Below, in pieces: positions 25,747-35,383 of a DNA stretch of 64,000 bases. The DNA is from JBJXHC01 sp046160825. Lineage in GTDB: Bacteria; Bacteroidota; Ignavibacteria; UBA10030; UBA6906. Numbering within the stretch: position 1 is the first letter of the stretch; every line of letters starts with the position of its first letter. The notes beneath the pieces were generated by a model. It was not told where the DNA came from and did not search any database. It worked only from the letters and a program-made list of their open reading frames with translations. The DNA is taken from NCBI GenBank assembly GCA_046160825.1, contig JBJXHC010000051.1:6276-70275 (forward strand), in the 5' to 3' direction. Position numbers and translations under genes: made by a program.

Positions 25747-27129
25747 TCAGCTCTTCGCCTTCAGTTGTTTGATAAAGTCCTCACCGAACCTCCAGATATC
25801 TCCCGCCCCCATCGTGATGATGATGTCTCCTTTCAGCTTCATCTCCATCAGGAATGACGGCACCTGTTTTTTATCGGGAATGTAATGCACTTGTTTGTGC
25901 CCGAATTCCTTCGCCGCGTTCGCAATCAGTTCACCGTTGATTCCCTGGATTGGTTCTTCGCGTGCAGGATACACGTCCGTCAGTACAAGCACGTCGGCAT
26001 TGAAGAACGAACGACCGAACTCTTCATAAAAATCCCGTGTGCGTGAGTACAGGTGTGGTTGAAACACACACACAACACGCCGCCGCCAACCGGCCTTTGC
26101 CCCCGCGAGCGTCGCCCTGATTTCTGTCGGATGGTGTGCATAGTCGTCCACCACCGTGATGCCTCCGACTTCCGCTTTCACTTCCCACCGACGGAAAACG
26201 CCGGTGAACTTCTCCACGCCGGCCTTCACTTTATCGAATGGCACCCCAAGCTCCAGACCCACGGCAATTGCAGCAAGCGCATTCTGCACATTGTGCCTTC
26301 CGGGGATCTGCAACTCGACCTCTCCGAGATCTTTTCCATTCCTGACGACGAGAAATGTTGTCTTGTTCTGTTTATGAACAAGATCAACGGCCTGCAGGTC
26401 GGCTTGACCATTCAGTCCGTAGGTGATGATTTTTTTCTTGATGCGCGGCATGATGTCCTGCAGTGCCGGTTCATCGAGACAGAGCACCACAAAGCCGTAG
26501 AATGGAACCTTCGCCGCAAACTGTATGAATGCACCCTTGATGTCTTCAAGATCTCTATAGCAATCGAGATGATCCGTCTCCAATGTCGTCAACACCGCGA
26601 TCGTCGGTGTGATGGAAAGAAACGAGCGATCAAACTCATCGGCTTCAACGACAATGAAATCCCCTTTGCCGAGACGTGCATTGGAGCCTGCAAGACCGTG
26701 CAGCCGTCCGCCAACGATCACTGTCGGATCGACTCCTCCCTCCATCAACACCAGACTGATGATGGAAGTGGTGGTCGTTTTGCCGTGTGTACCTGCGACG
26801 CCGATGCCGTATTTCAAACGCATCACCTCGGCCAGCATCTCCGCCCGACGGATCACCGGTATCTTCCGCTTGTGCGCTTCAACCAGTTCGGGGTTGTCGG
26901 GAGGAACAGCAGAAGAATAGACGACCGCGTCCACGTCGGGCTCGAGATTCTTCCCGTCGTGGCCGAGATATACTTTGGCACCCAGTTCCTCGAGTTTCTC
27001 CGTGTTGTCGCTCGCCGCGCGGTCTGAACCGGTCACTCGGAATTTTTGGTCCAGCAGAATCTCGGCAATGCCGCTCATGCCGATGCCGCCGATTCCCACA
27101 AAATGTAATTTCTTAATTGATGAAAACAT
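25747..27129 (-). CDS. murC: UDP-N-acetylmuramate--L-alanine ligase
   Basis: A 460-residue cytoplasmic ligase that adds L-Ala to UDP-MurNAc, the first amino acid of the peptidoglycan stem. Nucleotide-binding start FVGIGGIGMSGIAEIL, ATP loop GVAGTHGKTTTTSII, central domain with ETDHLDCY and C-terminal VVDDYAHHPTEIRATL are typical of MurC. It is encoded between the membrane protein at 27139 and ftsQ on the same strand. Confidence 0.97.
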   Translation of the reverse strand: MFSSIKKLHFVGIGGIGMSGIAEILLDQKFRVTGSDRAASDNTEKLEELGAKVYLGHDGKNLEPDVDAVVYSSAVPPDNPELVEAHKRKIPVIRRAEMLAEVMRLKYGIGVAGTHGKTTTTSIISLVLMEGGVDPTVIVGGRLHGLAGSNARLGKGDFIVVEADEFDRSFLSITPTIAVLTTLETDHLDCYRDLEDIKGAFIQFAAKVPFYGFVVLCLDEPALQDIMPRIKKKIITYGLNGQADLQAVDLVHKQNKTTFLVVRNGKDLGEVELQIPGRHNVQNALAAIAVGLELGVPFDKVKAGVEKFTGVFRRWEVKAEVGGITVVDDYAHHPTEIRATLAGAKAGWRRRVVCVFQPHLYSRTRDFYEEFGRSFFNADVLVLTDVYPAREEPIQGINGELIANAAKEFGHKQVHYIPDKKQVPSFLMEMKLKGDIIITMGAGDIWRFGEDFIKQLKAKS

Positions 27130-27138
27130 GTCCGTCCA

Positions 27139-27645
27139 TCACCTGTCTGTAAACTTTGGTCTCTGCCATCTGCGTTGCGTACGTTTCGGAACCTGTGCTG
27201 CAATCCTGTTCATTTCCTGAACAAGTTCCCGGTCCCGCTCATAGCGACCGATCCGGATCCTGAGCAAGCGGCGGCGTTTTTTCAACTTGAGAACGACCAC
27301 CTGAAATCGTCCTCCTGTTTGAACACGCGCTTCCCGACCCACGTGCATCCATTCGATGTCACCGATACGGATGCTGCGCTCATGGAAACGGTTGACGAAT
27401 TGGATTCCGCCTTCCGTGATCACCAGCCGGCGACGCCGAATCAAGTTCAACACCAGCGCAACAATCGACATCACCACAAAGAAAACGATCACATACATCA
27501 ACGGATCATTCAGCACATACTCGAACTTTGCCTCGACGAAGTTCCCGCGAATACCGCCGTATAATATTAATGTGAAGAGATACAGCAGTACCGATTGATA
27601 ATAAAAGTCGAGCTTGTATTTGAAAACTTTCCCGTCGTCGGTCAT
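27139..27645 (-). CDS. Two-span membrane protein inserted in the dcw cluster, unknown function
   Basis: A 168-residue protein I do not recognise. Two hydrophobic helices at about 15-32 and 49-69 are followed by a basic soluble region, RRRRLVITEGGIQFVNRFHERSIRIGDIEWMHVGREARVQTGGRFQVVVLKLKKRRR, whose strand pattern resembles bacterial PH-like (bPH) domains found after membrane hairpins. The C-terminus is a basic helix. Its ATG overlaps the murG stop as ATGA, and murC follows 10 bases later, so it is co-transcribed and probably coupled with cell-wall synthesis. No such gene belongs to the usual dcw set. The membrane-facing PH-like idea is inference from pattern alone. Confidence 0.78.
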   Translation of the reverse strand: MTDDGKVFKYKLDFYYQSVLLYLFTLILYGGIRGNFVEAKFEYVLNDPLMYVIVFFVVMSIVALVLNLIRRRRLVITEGGIQFVNRFHERSIRIGDIEWMHVGREARVQTGGRFQVVVLKLKKRRRLLRIRIGRYERDRELVQEMNRIAAQVPKRTQRRWQRPKFTDR

Positions 27646-28748
27646 GATGTTGTGGCGAGAGTAATCACCGCTTGCGCTAATGCCGGCGCCGCTCCGGGCT
27701 TACCCATCGCCTTTGCCTTTTCTGCCATACCGTTGCGCCGCTCCGGGTTGCCAAGTAACTCCTGTATCGTACCGGGCAGCCGCGTCGCAAGCTCGTCATC
27801 CTTGATCATCACAGACGCCCCAAACTCCACCATCGCCCGGGCATTTTCCGTTTGATGATCCGCCGCCGCGTGGGGATACGGGACAAGAATCGACGGTACT
27901 CCGGCACGAGCAATCTCCGCGACCGACGTGGCTCCTGCCCGTGAGACGATCAGATCGCACACTGCGTACGCGTGCTGCATTTGATCGATGAATTTGTAGA
28001 GTCGCACATCCGGATAGCCGTCTCCAAGACGCTGTTTCACCCTGTCAAAATCCGACTCACCGGTTTGCCATATCATCTGCACATGATCCCCTGCAACCTT
28101 GTCGACAATAGCCAATATCGCATCGTTGATGGATCGAGCTCCCAGACTTCCACCGAAAACCAAAAGTGTCGGTTTCTGTGGATCAACATTGAAAAACTTC
28201 GCACTCTCAAGCCGCGTGACGGTGCCCAGCGTTGCACGTGTCGGGTTGCCGGTCACTTTCACGTTGTCAGTCCGTTTCAGATAACGCAGCGAACTCTCGA
28301 ACGTGACGTGAACTTCTGTTGCCCATCCCGCCAAAAGCCGGGTTGTCACACCGGGATAACTGTTCTGCTCCTGGATCAATGTTGGAATCCCGAGCAACGA
28401 TGCTGCAAAAATCACCGGACCGCAGACGTAGCCTCCCGTCCCCACGACAACAGCCGGCCTGATCTTGAGTATGAGAATGAACGACTGCATCAACGCGACG
28501 ATGGTCTTCAACGGAAAGAGCAGATTGTCCGCTGAAAGTCTTCGCCTGAAACCGCTAATCCATATCGGTGCAAACGCGTATCCGCGCTGTGGGACGACGC
28601 GTGCTTCGATTTTGTTTCTTGTTCCAACGAATGTGATTTCCGCATCCGGCCGGATTTTCTTAATCTCATCTGCAATGGCAATTCCCGGAAAGAGATGGCC
28701 ACCGGTTCCACCTCCCGCGAAGAGTATGCGAAATCGTTTCGACTGCAC
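27642..28748 (-). CDS. murG: UDP-GlcNAc:undecaprenyl-PP-MurNAc-pentapeptide GlcNAc transferase
   Basis: A 368-residue GT28 glycosyltransferase that makes lipid II from lipid I on the inner face of the membrane. It shows GGGTGGHLFPGIAIADEI at the N-terminus, the acceptor loop, and the donor-binding GGSLGARSIN plus SRAGATSVAEIARAGVPSILVPYPHAAADHQ. The start is set at GTG 28748, which overlaps the ftsW stop region and has an AAGG motif nine bases upstream; a longer reading would run deep into ftsW and lacks support. It is coupled to the downstream membrane protein by ATGA. Confidence 0.95.
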   Translation of the reverse strand: MQSKRFRILFAGGGTGGHLFPGIAIADEIKKIRPDAEITFVGTRNKIEARVVPQRGYAFAPIWISGFRRRLSADNLLFPLKTIVALMQSFILILKIRPAVVVGTGGYVCGPVIFAASLLGIPTLIQEQNSYPGVTTRLLAGWATEVHVTFESSLRYLKRTDNVKVTGNPTRATLGTVTRLESAKFFNVDPQKPTLLVFGGSLGARSINDAILAIVDKVAGDHVQMIWQTGESDFDRVKQRLGDGYPDVRLYKFIDQMQHAYAVCDLIVSRAGATSVAEIARAGVPSILVPYPHAAADHQTENARAMVEFGASVMIKDDELATRLPGTIQELLGNPERRNGMAEKAKAMGKPGAAPALAQAVITLATTS

Positions 28749-28749
28749 A

Positions 28750-29925
28750 TTAATACACCTTTCCGACAGCAGGGGTTTGCGTCGGCTCAAGTGGCCGCAC
28801 ACCATCCGGAGCCTGCACAAGCCGCGGATACATGTCGGTCTGAGATGAAATATTCAGCAGAACCCCGAGCGCAACCGACGAAAACAACATGGACGATCCG
28901 CCATAACTCACAAAGGGCATGGGAAGTCCGGTTGTGGGCAGAATTCCAAGTGTGACTCCTGCGTTCACGAGCGCGTAGAGTGTGATTGCGGACGTAATGC
29001 CGACGGCAAGATACCTGCCGAAATCATCACGGGCATATCGAGCGATCCGCATGCCGCGCAGCATGATCGTCAGGAAAATGAGCGTGATGACTATGGTGCC
29101 GATCAAACCGTACTCCTCTCCGATGATGGAGAAGACAAAGTCCCCGTACGACTCCGGCAGAAAAAAATCACGTTGCCTGCTCTCGCCCGGGCCGAGGCCG
29201 AAGATACCTCCGTTGCCAAACCCGATGATTCCCTGGTGGAGCTGATAATTTCCCGGCGAACTCGAATCGCCTCCGCCACCCAGATAACTCATGATGCGTC
29301 GCATACGATACTCTGCGCTCAGCATATAGCCGATGAGGAGCGGAAGAAGCGCGACGAAAGTCAATCCTATGTGCGATAGTTTCGCACGACCAATAAACAG
29401 CATCACCAGGCTGATCATGAAAATCATTGCACCGTTGCTGAAGTTCGGTTGCAGCAGCACAAGCAATGTTACCGTTCCAATCCAGATCAATGTCGGGATG
29501 AAGCCGGTTTTGAAGTCTCTGATCCGATCCTTCTTTTCCGTGAACAGAGTGCAGAGATGGAAGATCAGAGCATACTTTGCCAGTTCAGATGGCTGCAAAC
29601 CGAATCCGCCGAGACGGAGCCAACGCGCAGCTCCCTTCACTTCCCCCCCCAACACAAGCGTGACCAGCAACAATCCTATGGAGGCAATCAGTAAGAGCTT
29701 CGTGAGCTTTTTGTATTTCTTGTAGTCGATATTCATGAACACGAAAATTGCCGCGAAGCCCATAAGCACCTTGACGGCATGACTGCCCAGCAGCTTCTCA
29801 CTCGCACCAAATTTTTCGAAAGCCCAGGTCGAGCTGGCACTGTACACCACGCCAAGGCTGAGTACCATCAGCACAAGAACACTCACGAGTATGGACAAGT
29901 CGATATGGTTGCGCTGGGTCTTCAT
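28750..29925 (-). CDS. ftsW: Peptidoglycan glycosyltransferase FtsW (SEDS family)
   Basis: A 391-residue SEDS protein with about ten membrane helices. FtsW polymerises lipid II at the septum together with FtsI. Typical motifs: KAYF-like N-terminal region FMNIDYKKYKKL, LQPSELAKYALIFHL, the long loop with GLGPGESRQRDFFLPESYGDFVFSIIGEEYGLIG and C-terminal LPTTGLPMPFVSYGGSSML. Its start lies 3 bases after the murD stop. Confidence 0.96.
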   Translation of the reverse strand: MKTQRNHIDLSILVSVLVLMVLSLGVVYSASSTWAFEKFGASEKLLGSHAVKVLMGFAAIFVFMNIDYKKYKKLTKLLLIASIGLLLVTLVLGGEVKGAARWLRLGGFGLQPSELAKYALIFHLCTLFTEKKDRIRDFKTGFIPTLIWIGTVTLLVLLQPNFSNGAMIFMISLVMLFIGRAKLSHIGLTFVALLPLLIGYMLSAEYRMRRIMSYLGGGGDSSSPGNYQLHQGIIGFGNGGIFGLGPGESRQRDFFLPESYGDFVFSIIGEEYGLIGTIVITLIFLTIMLRGMRIARYARDDFGRYLAVGITSAITLYALVNAGVTLGILPTTGLPMPFVSYGGSSMLFSSVALGVLLNISSQTDMYPRLVQAPDGVRPLEPTQTPAVGKVY

Positions 29926-29928
29926 GTT

Positions 29929-31293
29929 CTACAATGCCATCACGATTTCTTTGAATACCCTGCCGCGGTGTTCATAATTATCGAACCAATCAAACGACGC
30001 GCACGCCGGCGAGAGCAACACGATATCACCCTTTGTAGCCAGGGCTCCCGCCATCTGCACGGCATCATTCATCGAGCCTGCTTTCTTCAATGGCACGATA
30101 TCACGAAAAGCACTTTCCACTTTCTCCGCTGACTCTCCAATGGCAACTATCGCACGGGCGTTTTTCTTCACAAGGTCTGTCAGTCGTGAATAATCATTTC
30201 CCTTATCGCGCCCGCCGAGCAACACAACCAGTGGCTTGTCAAAGCTCTGCAGTGCATACCAGACAGAATCCACGTTGGTCGCCTTGGAGTCATTGACGTA
30301 AGTTACACCGTTGACCTCCCGGACAAATTCCAGGCGATGTTCGACACCTTTGAAGTTCCGGAGTGTCGAGCGCAGCGACGCGGTCGAGATATTCAGTGCT
30401 CGCGCTGCAAGTGTTGCGGCCATGGCGTTGTAGAGATTATGGACTCCGCGAATACTGATGTCGTCCTTCCCGATAATTTCAACGTCTGCACCGCCAACCC
30501 GAACCCTCACGTGGTCATCGTCGAGATATCCTCCCTGCTCCACACGATGTTGAACGCTGAACGGCAGCTTCATCACTTGCGGGTGAATGTGTTTCTCGAC
30601 GAGTGACCGGGTGACCTCATCGTCGTCATTGTACACCACAACGTCCCCGCTCCGTTGGTTCTCGAACACACGGCACTTCGAAGCCGCGTACTTCTCAAAT
30701 GAATGCTCGTACCGGTCAAGATGGTCGGGTGTAATATTCAAAATCACAGATACCTTCGGTTTGAACGTCTCGATATGATCGAGCTGGAAACTACTGATCT
30801 CTAATATTGCTGTCGCCTCTGCGCCCAATTCTCCGACAACCTGCGAGAACGCCGTTCCGATGTTTCCTGCCACCGCATATTGCCTTCTCGCATCATGGAA
30901 CATTCTTCCCAGCAACGTCGTGGTTGTTGTCTTCCCGTTTGTCCCCGTCACGGCTATCATGGGAGCCGGGCAAAACCAGCTCGCCGCTTCTATCTCACTT
31001 ACCACTTTCAGCCCGCGCGCCAAAGCTTCCTTCACTATTGGAATGCCGGACGGAACCCCCGGACTCAGCACAAGTACTTCGGCCTCCAGCACCCTGGAGG
31101 AATTTACACCGAACTCTGTCGCAATGTCGGCGTTCTCCAGTTCCTTTCGCACAGAGAGCATCTTGTCCAATGGTGCAACGTCACTCAGGAATACCGTTGC
31201 TCCGTTCGCTCTCAGAAGTTTGGCGACCGCAATGCCGCTGCGCGCTCCGCCGATAACGCTGAACCTCTTCCCCTGTATGTGCGCCGCATCCAA
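29929..31293 (-). CDS. murD: UDP-N-acetylmuramoyl-L-alanine--D-glutamate ligase
   Basis: A 454-residue cytoplasmic Mur ligase that adds D-Glu to UDP-MurNAc-L-Ala. The N-terminal dinucleotide-like fold (FSVIGGARSGIAVAKLL), ATP loop VTGTNGKTTTTTLLG, LNITPDHLDRYEHSFEKYAASKCRVFENQ and the C-terminal DSKATNVDSVWYALQSF are MurD-like. The start is TTG at 31293, five bases beyond the mraY stop; no in-frame ATG precedes the conserved N-terminus. Confidence 0.95.
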   Translation of the reverse strand: MDAAHIQGKRFSVIGGARSGIAVAKLLRANGATVFLSDVAPLDKMLSVRKELENADIATEFGVNSSRVLEAEVLVLSPGVPSGIPIVKEALARGLKVVSEIEAASWFCPAPMIAVTGTNGKTTTTTLLGRMFHDARRQYAVAGNIGTAFSQVVGELGAEATAILEISSFQLDHIETFKPKVSVILNITPDHLDRYEHSFEKYAASKCRVFENQRSGDVVVYNDDDEVTRSLVEKHIHPQVMKLPFSVQHRVEQGGYLDDDHVRVRVGGADVEIIGKDDISIRGVHNLYNAMAATLAARALNISTASLRSTLRNFKGVEHRLEFVREVNGVTYVNDSKATNVDSVWYALQSFDKPLVVLLGGRDKGNDYSRLTDLVKKNARAIVAIGESAEKVESAFRDIVPLKKAGSMNDAVQMAGALATKGDIVLLSPACASFDWFDNYEHRGRVFKEIVMAL

Positions 31294-31299
31294 ACAGGA

Positions 31300-32424
31300 C
31301 TATCTCACCTTGAATGTTGCAAGACTCACGATCATCAACAGCACGGCGATGATATAAAACCGTGTGACGATCTTGGGTTCCGGCCAGCCAAGCAACTCGA
31401 AGTGATGATGGAGCGGTGCCATCTTGAATATCCTCCGCCCCTCACCGTATTTCTTCCTCGTATACTTGAAATACAGCCGCTGAATAATCACCGACATCGT
31501 CTCGGCAAGAAATACCCCGCCGAGCGTGGGAAGCAAGAGCTCTTTCTTAATAAGAACGCAGAGCGCGCCTATTGCCCCGCCCAACGCCAACGATCCCGTG
31601 TCTCCCATAAACACCTGTGCCGGATACGCGTTGTACCAAAGGAAGCCCAGAGCCGCACCGATGAGGGCCGCGCAGAAAATTGCCAGCTCACCGTTCCCCC
31701 GCAAATACGGAATTGTCAGGTACTCGCTGAGCAACACATTCCCGGAAATGTAACTCATGATGCCGAGTGCGAGTCCGACAATACCGACCGTGCCGATGGC
31801 AAGACCGTCGAGACCGTCCGTGAGGTTCACGGCATTCGACGTCGCCGTAATCATGAACACCACCATCGGGATGTAGAGATAGCCAAAATCGAATTCCCTG
31901 TTCTTGAAAAACGGTACCGTCGTCGATGTATTGATCTTCCAGAGATCCGGATCAATAAGGTGGGGGGCGAAATAGATTACCCCACCGACCACCAACCCCA
32001 CAAACACCTGACCCACTATCTTGTATCGTCCGATCAGTCCTTTGGGTTTCTTCTTTACCACCTTCAGATAGTCATCGAGAAATCCAACCGCCCCTAGACA
32101 TGCCGTGACGAAAATGATCAACACGACGTACACATTGCCGATGTTCGCCCACAGAATGGTTGGGATCAGAATCGATGCAAGCACGATCAACCCTCCCATC
32201 GTCGGCGTGCCGGCTTTTGTCAGATGTGTCTTCGGAGCCTCAAGCTTCGCCGCTTCGCCAATCTGGTGTTCACGCAGCTTCCGGATGATCTTCGGGCCAA
32301 GCCAGAACGCAATCACCAACGCCGTCACCGCCGCTGCCGCGGCACGGAACGTGAGAAACCGGATCAACCCGAAACCGGGCGGATGATAGGTTTTCTCGAT
32401 AAAATCAAGCAGGTAATACAGCAT
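31300..32424 (-). CDS. mraY: Phospho-MurNAc-pentapeptide transferase
   Basis: A 374-residue integral membrane enzyme with about ten helices. It transfers phospho-MurNAc-pentapeptide from UDP to undecaprenyl phosphate, forming lipid I. The catalytic Asp-rich motif FLDDYLK, NAVNLTDGLDGLAIG, and the cytoplasmic MAPLHHHFELLGWPE are conserved. Length is normal for the family. It sits between murF and murD as in most dcw clusters. Confidence 0.97.
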   Translation of the reverse strand: MLYYLLDFIEKTYHPPGFGLIRFLTFRAAAAAVTALVIAFWLGPKIIRKLREHQIGEAAKLEAPKTHLTKAGTPTMGGLIVLASILIPTILWANIGNVYVVLIIFVTACLGAVGFLDDYLKVVKKKPKGLIGRYKIVGQVFVGLVVGGVIYFAPHLIDPDLWKINTSTTVPFFKNREFDFGYLYIPMVVFMITATSNAVNLTDGLDGLAIGTVGIVGLALGIMSYISGNVLLSEYLTIPYLRGNGELAIFCAALIGAALGFLWYNAYPAQVFMGDTGSLALGGAIGALCVLIKKELLLPTLGGVFLAETMSVIIQRLYFKYTRKKYGEGRRIFKMAPLHHHFELLGWPEPKIVTRFYIIAVLLMIVSLATFKVR

Positions 32425-32442
32425 AATCCTCTGACAGCGTTA

Positions 32443-33855
32443 TCAGCCAAACGGCACAATGGCGGACCGGAGTCGTTCCTCAAGGAACGTCACGATATCC
32501 TCCATTTTCATTCCGCGTGAACCTTTGATAAGTACAGCATCTCCCGGGGCAATAAGCTCCGTGAGATACTCTGCAAGTATGTTCTTTTGATCGTAATGCA
32601 CTGACAATGAAATGCCGGCTGCGTCATGAATGTGCTTCGCGAGCGTGCCATATGTCAGTAAGTATTCGATGTTCAATGCCCTGGCTTCTTCGCCGACGCG
32701 TCCGTGTTCTGTTGGGCCGGCCTCGCCCAGCTCTCGCATATCGGCCAGCACCGCAATCTTCTTTCCTGTCGTTTTCGTCGACGCAAGTGTCCGGAGTGCC
32801 GCAATTGTCGAGTCCGGGTTCGCGTTGTACGTGTCATTGAAGATAATCACGCCGCCGAGGTTCAAGACTTCCATACGTTTACCGGAGGGCTTGAATATCT
32901 CCAGCGCCTTGCGAATTTTCTTCGATGGCACCTTGAACGCGAGTCCGACTGCGGCGGCGGAGAGCGCATTCGACGCGTTGTGCGCACCGGGAATGCTGAG
33001 CTGGATCCGCTCGGGTTTCTTCATCTTCCCGCCGGAGAATTGCAATGATGCACATCCGGTGTCGTCGGTTGCGATGTGTTTACCCCTTACATCAACACGC
33101 TTCGCGGCAAGACCGTAGGTCGTCCGGCGCTTTACCTTCTTCCCCATTTGCACCAACCACGGGTCGTCTGCGTTGATGATTGCCGTTCCCATTTTCCGTG
33201 TTGCAAGAAACTCAAACAGCTTCCCTTCCTCTTCAGCAACACCGTCGAGTGATTTGAAGAATTCGAGATGCTCACGGCCGATGTTGGTGATCAGCCCGTG
33301 CGTCGGTTCGAGAATGCGCAGAAGATATTCCAGTTCTCCCGGATGGTTCGTACCTATTTCGACCACCGCGATTTCATGCTTCTTCTCAAGACGGAAAATC
33401 GTTTGCGGCACACCAATATGGTTGTTGAGATTTCCCCGGGTGCTCAGTACTTCATATTGCGATGCGAGCACCTGTGCCACCATTTCTTTCGTCGTTGTTT
33501 TGCCGTTGCTTCCGCCGACTGCAAGAATGGGAATGTCGAACTTCCTCCGGTAGAGCAACGCAAGCTCACCCAATGCGTGGTTGGTATTCTCGACAAGCAG
33601 AAGTGCTTTTTCTCCCCACTTCGTCGCATGCGCAAAGGAAGCTGAGACGACCGCGGCGATTGCCCCCTTTGCAAAGGCGTCCGCTACAAACTTGTGCCCG
33701 TCATAGTTGTCGCCAATCAGTGCAACGAAAATCTCACCGGCGTTGGTCGTCCGCGAATCGGTGGATACTCCCGTGATCCTCTTGCCCTTAAGCAGGTCGC
33801 GACCCTTGAACTCAAAGTGCTTAACCTGTAACAGATCCTTCGGGTGGAATTTCAT
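32443..33855 (-). CDS. murF: UDP-MurNAc-tripeptide--D-alanyl-D-alanine ligase
   Basis: A 470-residue cytoplasmic ligase that adds D-Ala-D-Ala to the stem tripeptide. ATP loop VGGSNGKTTTKEMVAQVL, RGNLNNHIGVPQTIF and FNDTYNANPDSTIAALRTL are diagnostic of MurF. Its ATG overlaps the murE stop as ATGA. The final residues are SAIVPFG; mraY follows 18 bases later. Confidence 0.96.
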   Translation of the reverse strand: MKFHPKDLLQVKHFEFKGRDLLKGKRITGVSTDSRTTNAGEIFVALIGDNYDGHKFVADAFAKGAIAAVVSASFAHATKWGEKALLLVENTNHALGELALLYRRKFDIPILAVGGSNGKTTTKEMVAQVLASQYEVLSTRGNLNNHIGVPQTIFRLEKKHEIAVVEIGTNHPGELEYLLRILEPTHGLITNIGREHLEFFKSLDGVAEEEGKLFEFLATRKMGTAIINADDPWLVQMGKKVKRRTTYGLAAKRVDVRGKHIATDDTGCASLQFSGGKMKKPERIQLSIPGAHNASNALSAAAVGLAFKVPSKKIRKALEIFKPSGKRMEVLNLGGVIIFNDTYNANPDSTIAALRTLASTKTTGKKIAVLADMRELGEAGPTEHGRVGEEARALNIEYLLTYGTLAKHIHDAAGISLSVHYDQKNILAEYLTELIAPGDAVLIKGSRGMKMEDIVTFLEERLRSAIVPFG

Positions 33856-35360
33856 CCGTTCTCCCGGATGAACCGTTCTACTTCTTCCCGATCATCAAAG
33901 CGGTTTTTCGTCGTCCCGATGATCTGATACTCCTCGTGCCCCTTGCCCGCAATCAGCACCACATCATCCGCTCTGGCCATTTCCAACGCTTTGACGATTG
34001 CTTTGCGTCTGTCTTGCTCTGTATGAATAACAGCTCCCGGCTTGACGCCGCCGAGAACCTCGCGAATAATTGCCTCGGGATCTTCAGTCCGGGGGTTATC
34101 GGAGGTGACAATGGTAATGTCGCTCATCGTACTTGCTATGGATCCCATCTTAGGTCTCTTGCCACGGTCCCTGTCACCGCCGCATCCGAACACCGTGATG
34201 ATGCGGCCATCTTTGTCCGCAGGAAGAATCTCGCGGATTGCGCGGAGACAATTTTCCAGCGCATCGGGCGTGTGTGCATAATCCACAACCGCCGTCCAGC
34301 CTGCGGGAGATACGATCTGTTCAAACCGTCCGCGGACGGCGGATAGGTTTGCGATGCCTTTGATAATCTGTTCATCGGGGATTCCGAGAACGATACACGT
34401 GGCGTAGGCCGCAAGGATGTTCTGAACATTGAAACGGCCGATAAGTCGCGAATCAACCTGATGTCTCGTTCCCTTATACCGTACGTCAAACCTGGTCCCG
34501 CGAACACCGAGATGAACATTCTCAGCAACGACATCTGCTACTCCGCCGAGACTGTAACTGATTGTCTGCGCACGCGTCCCTTCAATCATTTTCCTGCCGT
34601 AAGAATCGTCTGCGTTCGTTACCGCTCCGGCTGACTCGTTCAACGATTGAAACAGCATGTGTTTTGCGGTGAAGTATGATTCCATCGAACCATGAAAATC
34701 AAGGTGGTCTTGCGTCAGGTTCGTGAATGTCGCTGCGGCAAACGTCAACCCGTGGACACGATAAAGCGCGAGAGCATGCGAGGACACCTCCATGACTGTT
34801 GCGCTGCATCCTTTCTTCACCATCGTTGCGAGGAGCTGATTCAATTCCAACGACTCGGGGGTTGTGTGGGTTGACGGGAGTGTTTCCTCGCCAATCCTGT
34901 ATTCAATGGTGCCGATGAGACCGGCAGTCTTCCCGCCTGTTTCTATAATGGATTTGATTAAACTTGTTGTCGTGGTCTTCCCGTTGGTCCCGGTAACCCC
35001 GATCAGTTGAAGCGCACGGCTTGGGTGCTTGTGGAAATTCGCCGACATAAGCGCCAGAGCCTTCCGCGCATCGGGAACAACGGCCTTCACCACCCCTGCA
35101 TGCATGAACAGCGAATCCGGCAGGGCGGCATCATCCTCCATCACCACCACCTTCGCACCATTTCCGATGGCGTTCTGAATGTACCGATGCCCGTCATTGT
35201 TACCGCCGCGTATGGCGACAAACATCTGGCCACGCTCCACGTTCCTCGAATCGTACTGAATCCCCGTCACTTCCACCTCGTGGGTCACCACCATCCTGCC
35301 GTACATTGTTTGAAACATCTTGCTGACGGTGACGCCCGCGAGCACTTCCGATAAGGTCAT
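33852..35360 (-). CDS. murE: UDP-MurNAc-L-Ala-D-Glu--2,6-diaminopimelate ligase
   Basis: A 502-residue ligase adding the third residue of the stem. ATP loop VTGTNGKTTTTSLIKSII and FTNLTQDHLDFHGSMESY are typical. The motif DNPR (in TSDNPRTEDPEAI) indicates meso-diaminopimelate as substrate rather than lysine, so the peptidoglycan is of the Gram-negative type. It lies 23 bases after the CADD-like gene. Confidence 0.97.
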   Translation of the reverse strand: MTLSEVLAGVTVSKMFQTMYGRMVVTHEVEVTGIQYDSRNVERGQMFVAIRGGNNDGHRYIQNAIGNGAKVVVMEDDAALPDSLFMHAGVVKAVVPDARKALALMSANFHKHPSRALQLIGVTGTNGKTTTTSLIKSIIETGGKTAGLIGTIEYRIGEETLPSTHTTPESLELNQLLATMVKKGCSATVMEVSSHALALYRVHGLTFAAATFTNLTQDHLDFHGSMESYFTAKHMLFQSLNESAGAVTNADDSYGRKMIEGTRAQTISYSLGGVADVVAENVHLGVRGTRFDVRYKGTRHQVDSRLIGRFNVQNILAAYATCIVLGIPDEQIIKGIANLSAVRGRFEQIVSPAGWTAVVDYAHTPDALENCLRAIREILPADKDGRIITVFGCGGDRDRGKRPKMGSIASTMSDITIVTSDNPRTEDPEAIIREVLGGVKPGAVIHTEQDRRKAIVKALEMARADDVVLIAGKGHEEYQIIGTTKNRFDDREEVERFIRENG

Positions 35361-35383
35361 TGAGTAGGGCGACTTCTCTTATG

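Noticed and set aside
26053..27027. A 324-codon + strand frame
   Set aside because: Antisense to murC, which is conserved along its length.
30880..32097. A 405-codon + strand frame
   Set aside because: Antisense across murD and mraY, both certain genes; composition is that of a shadow frame.
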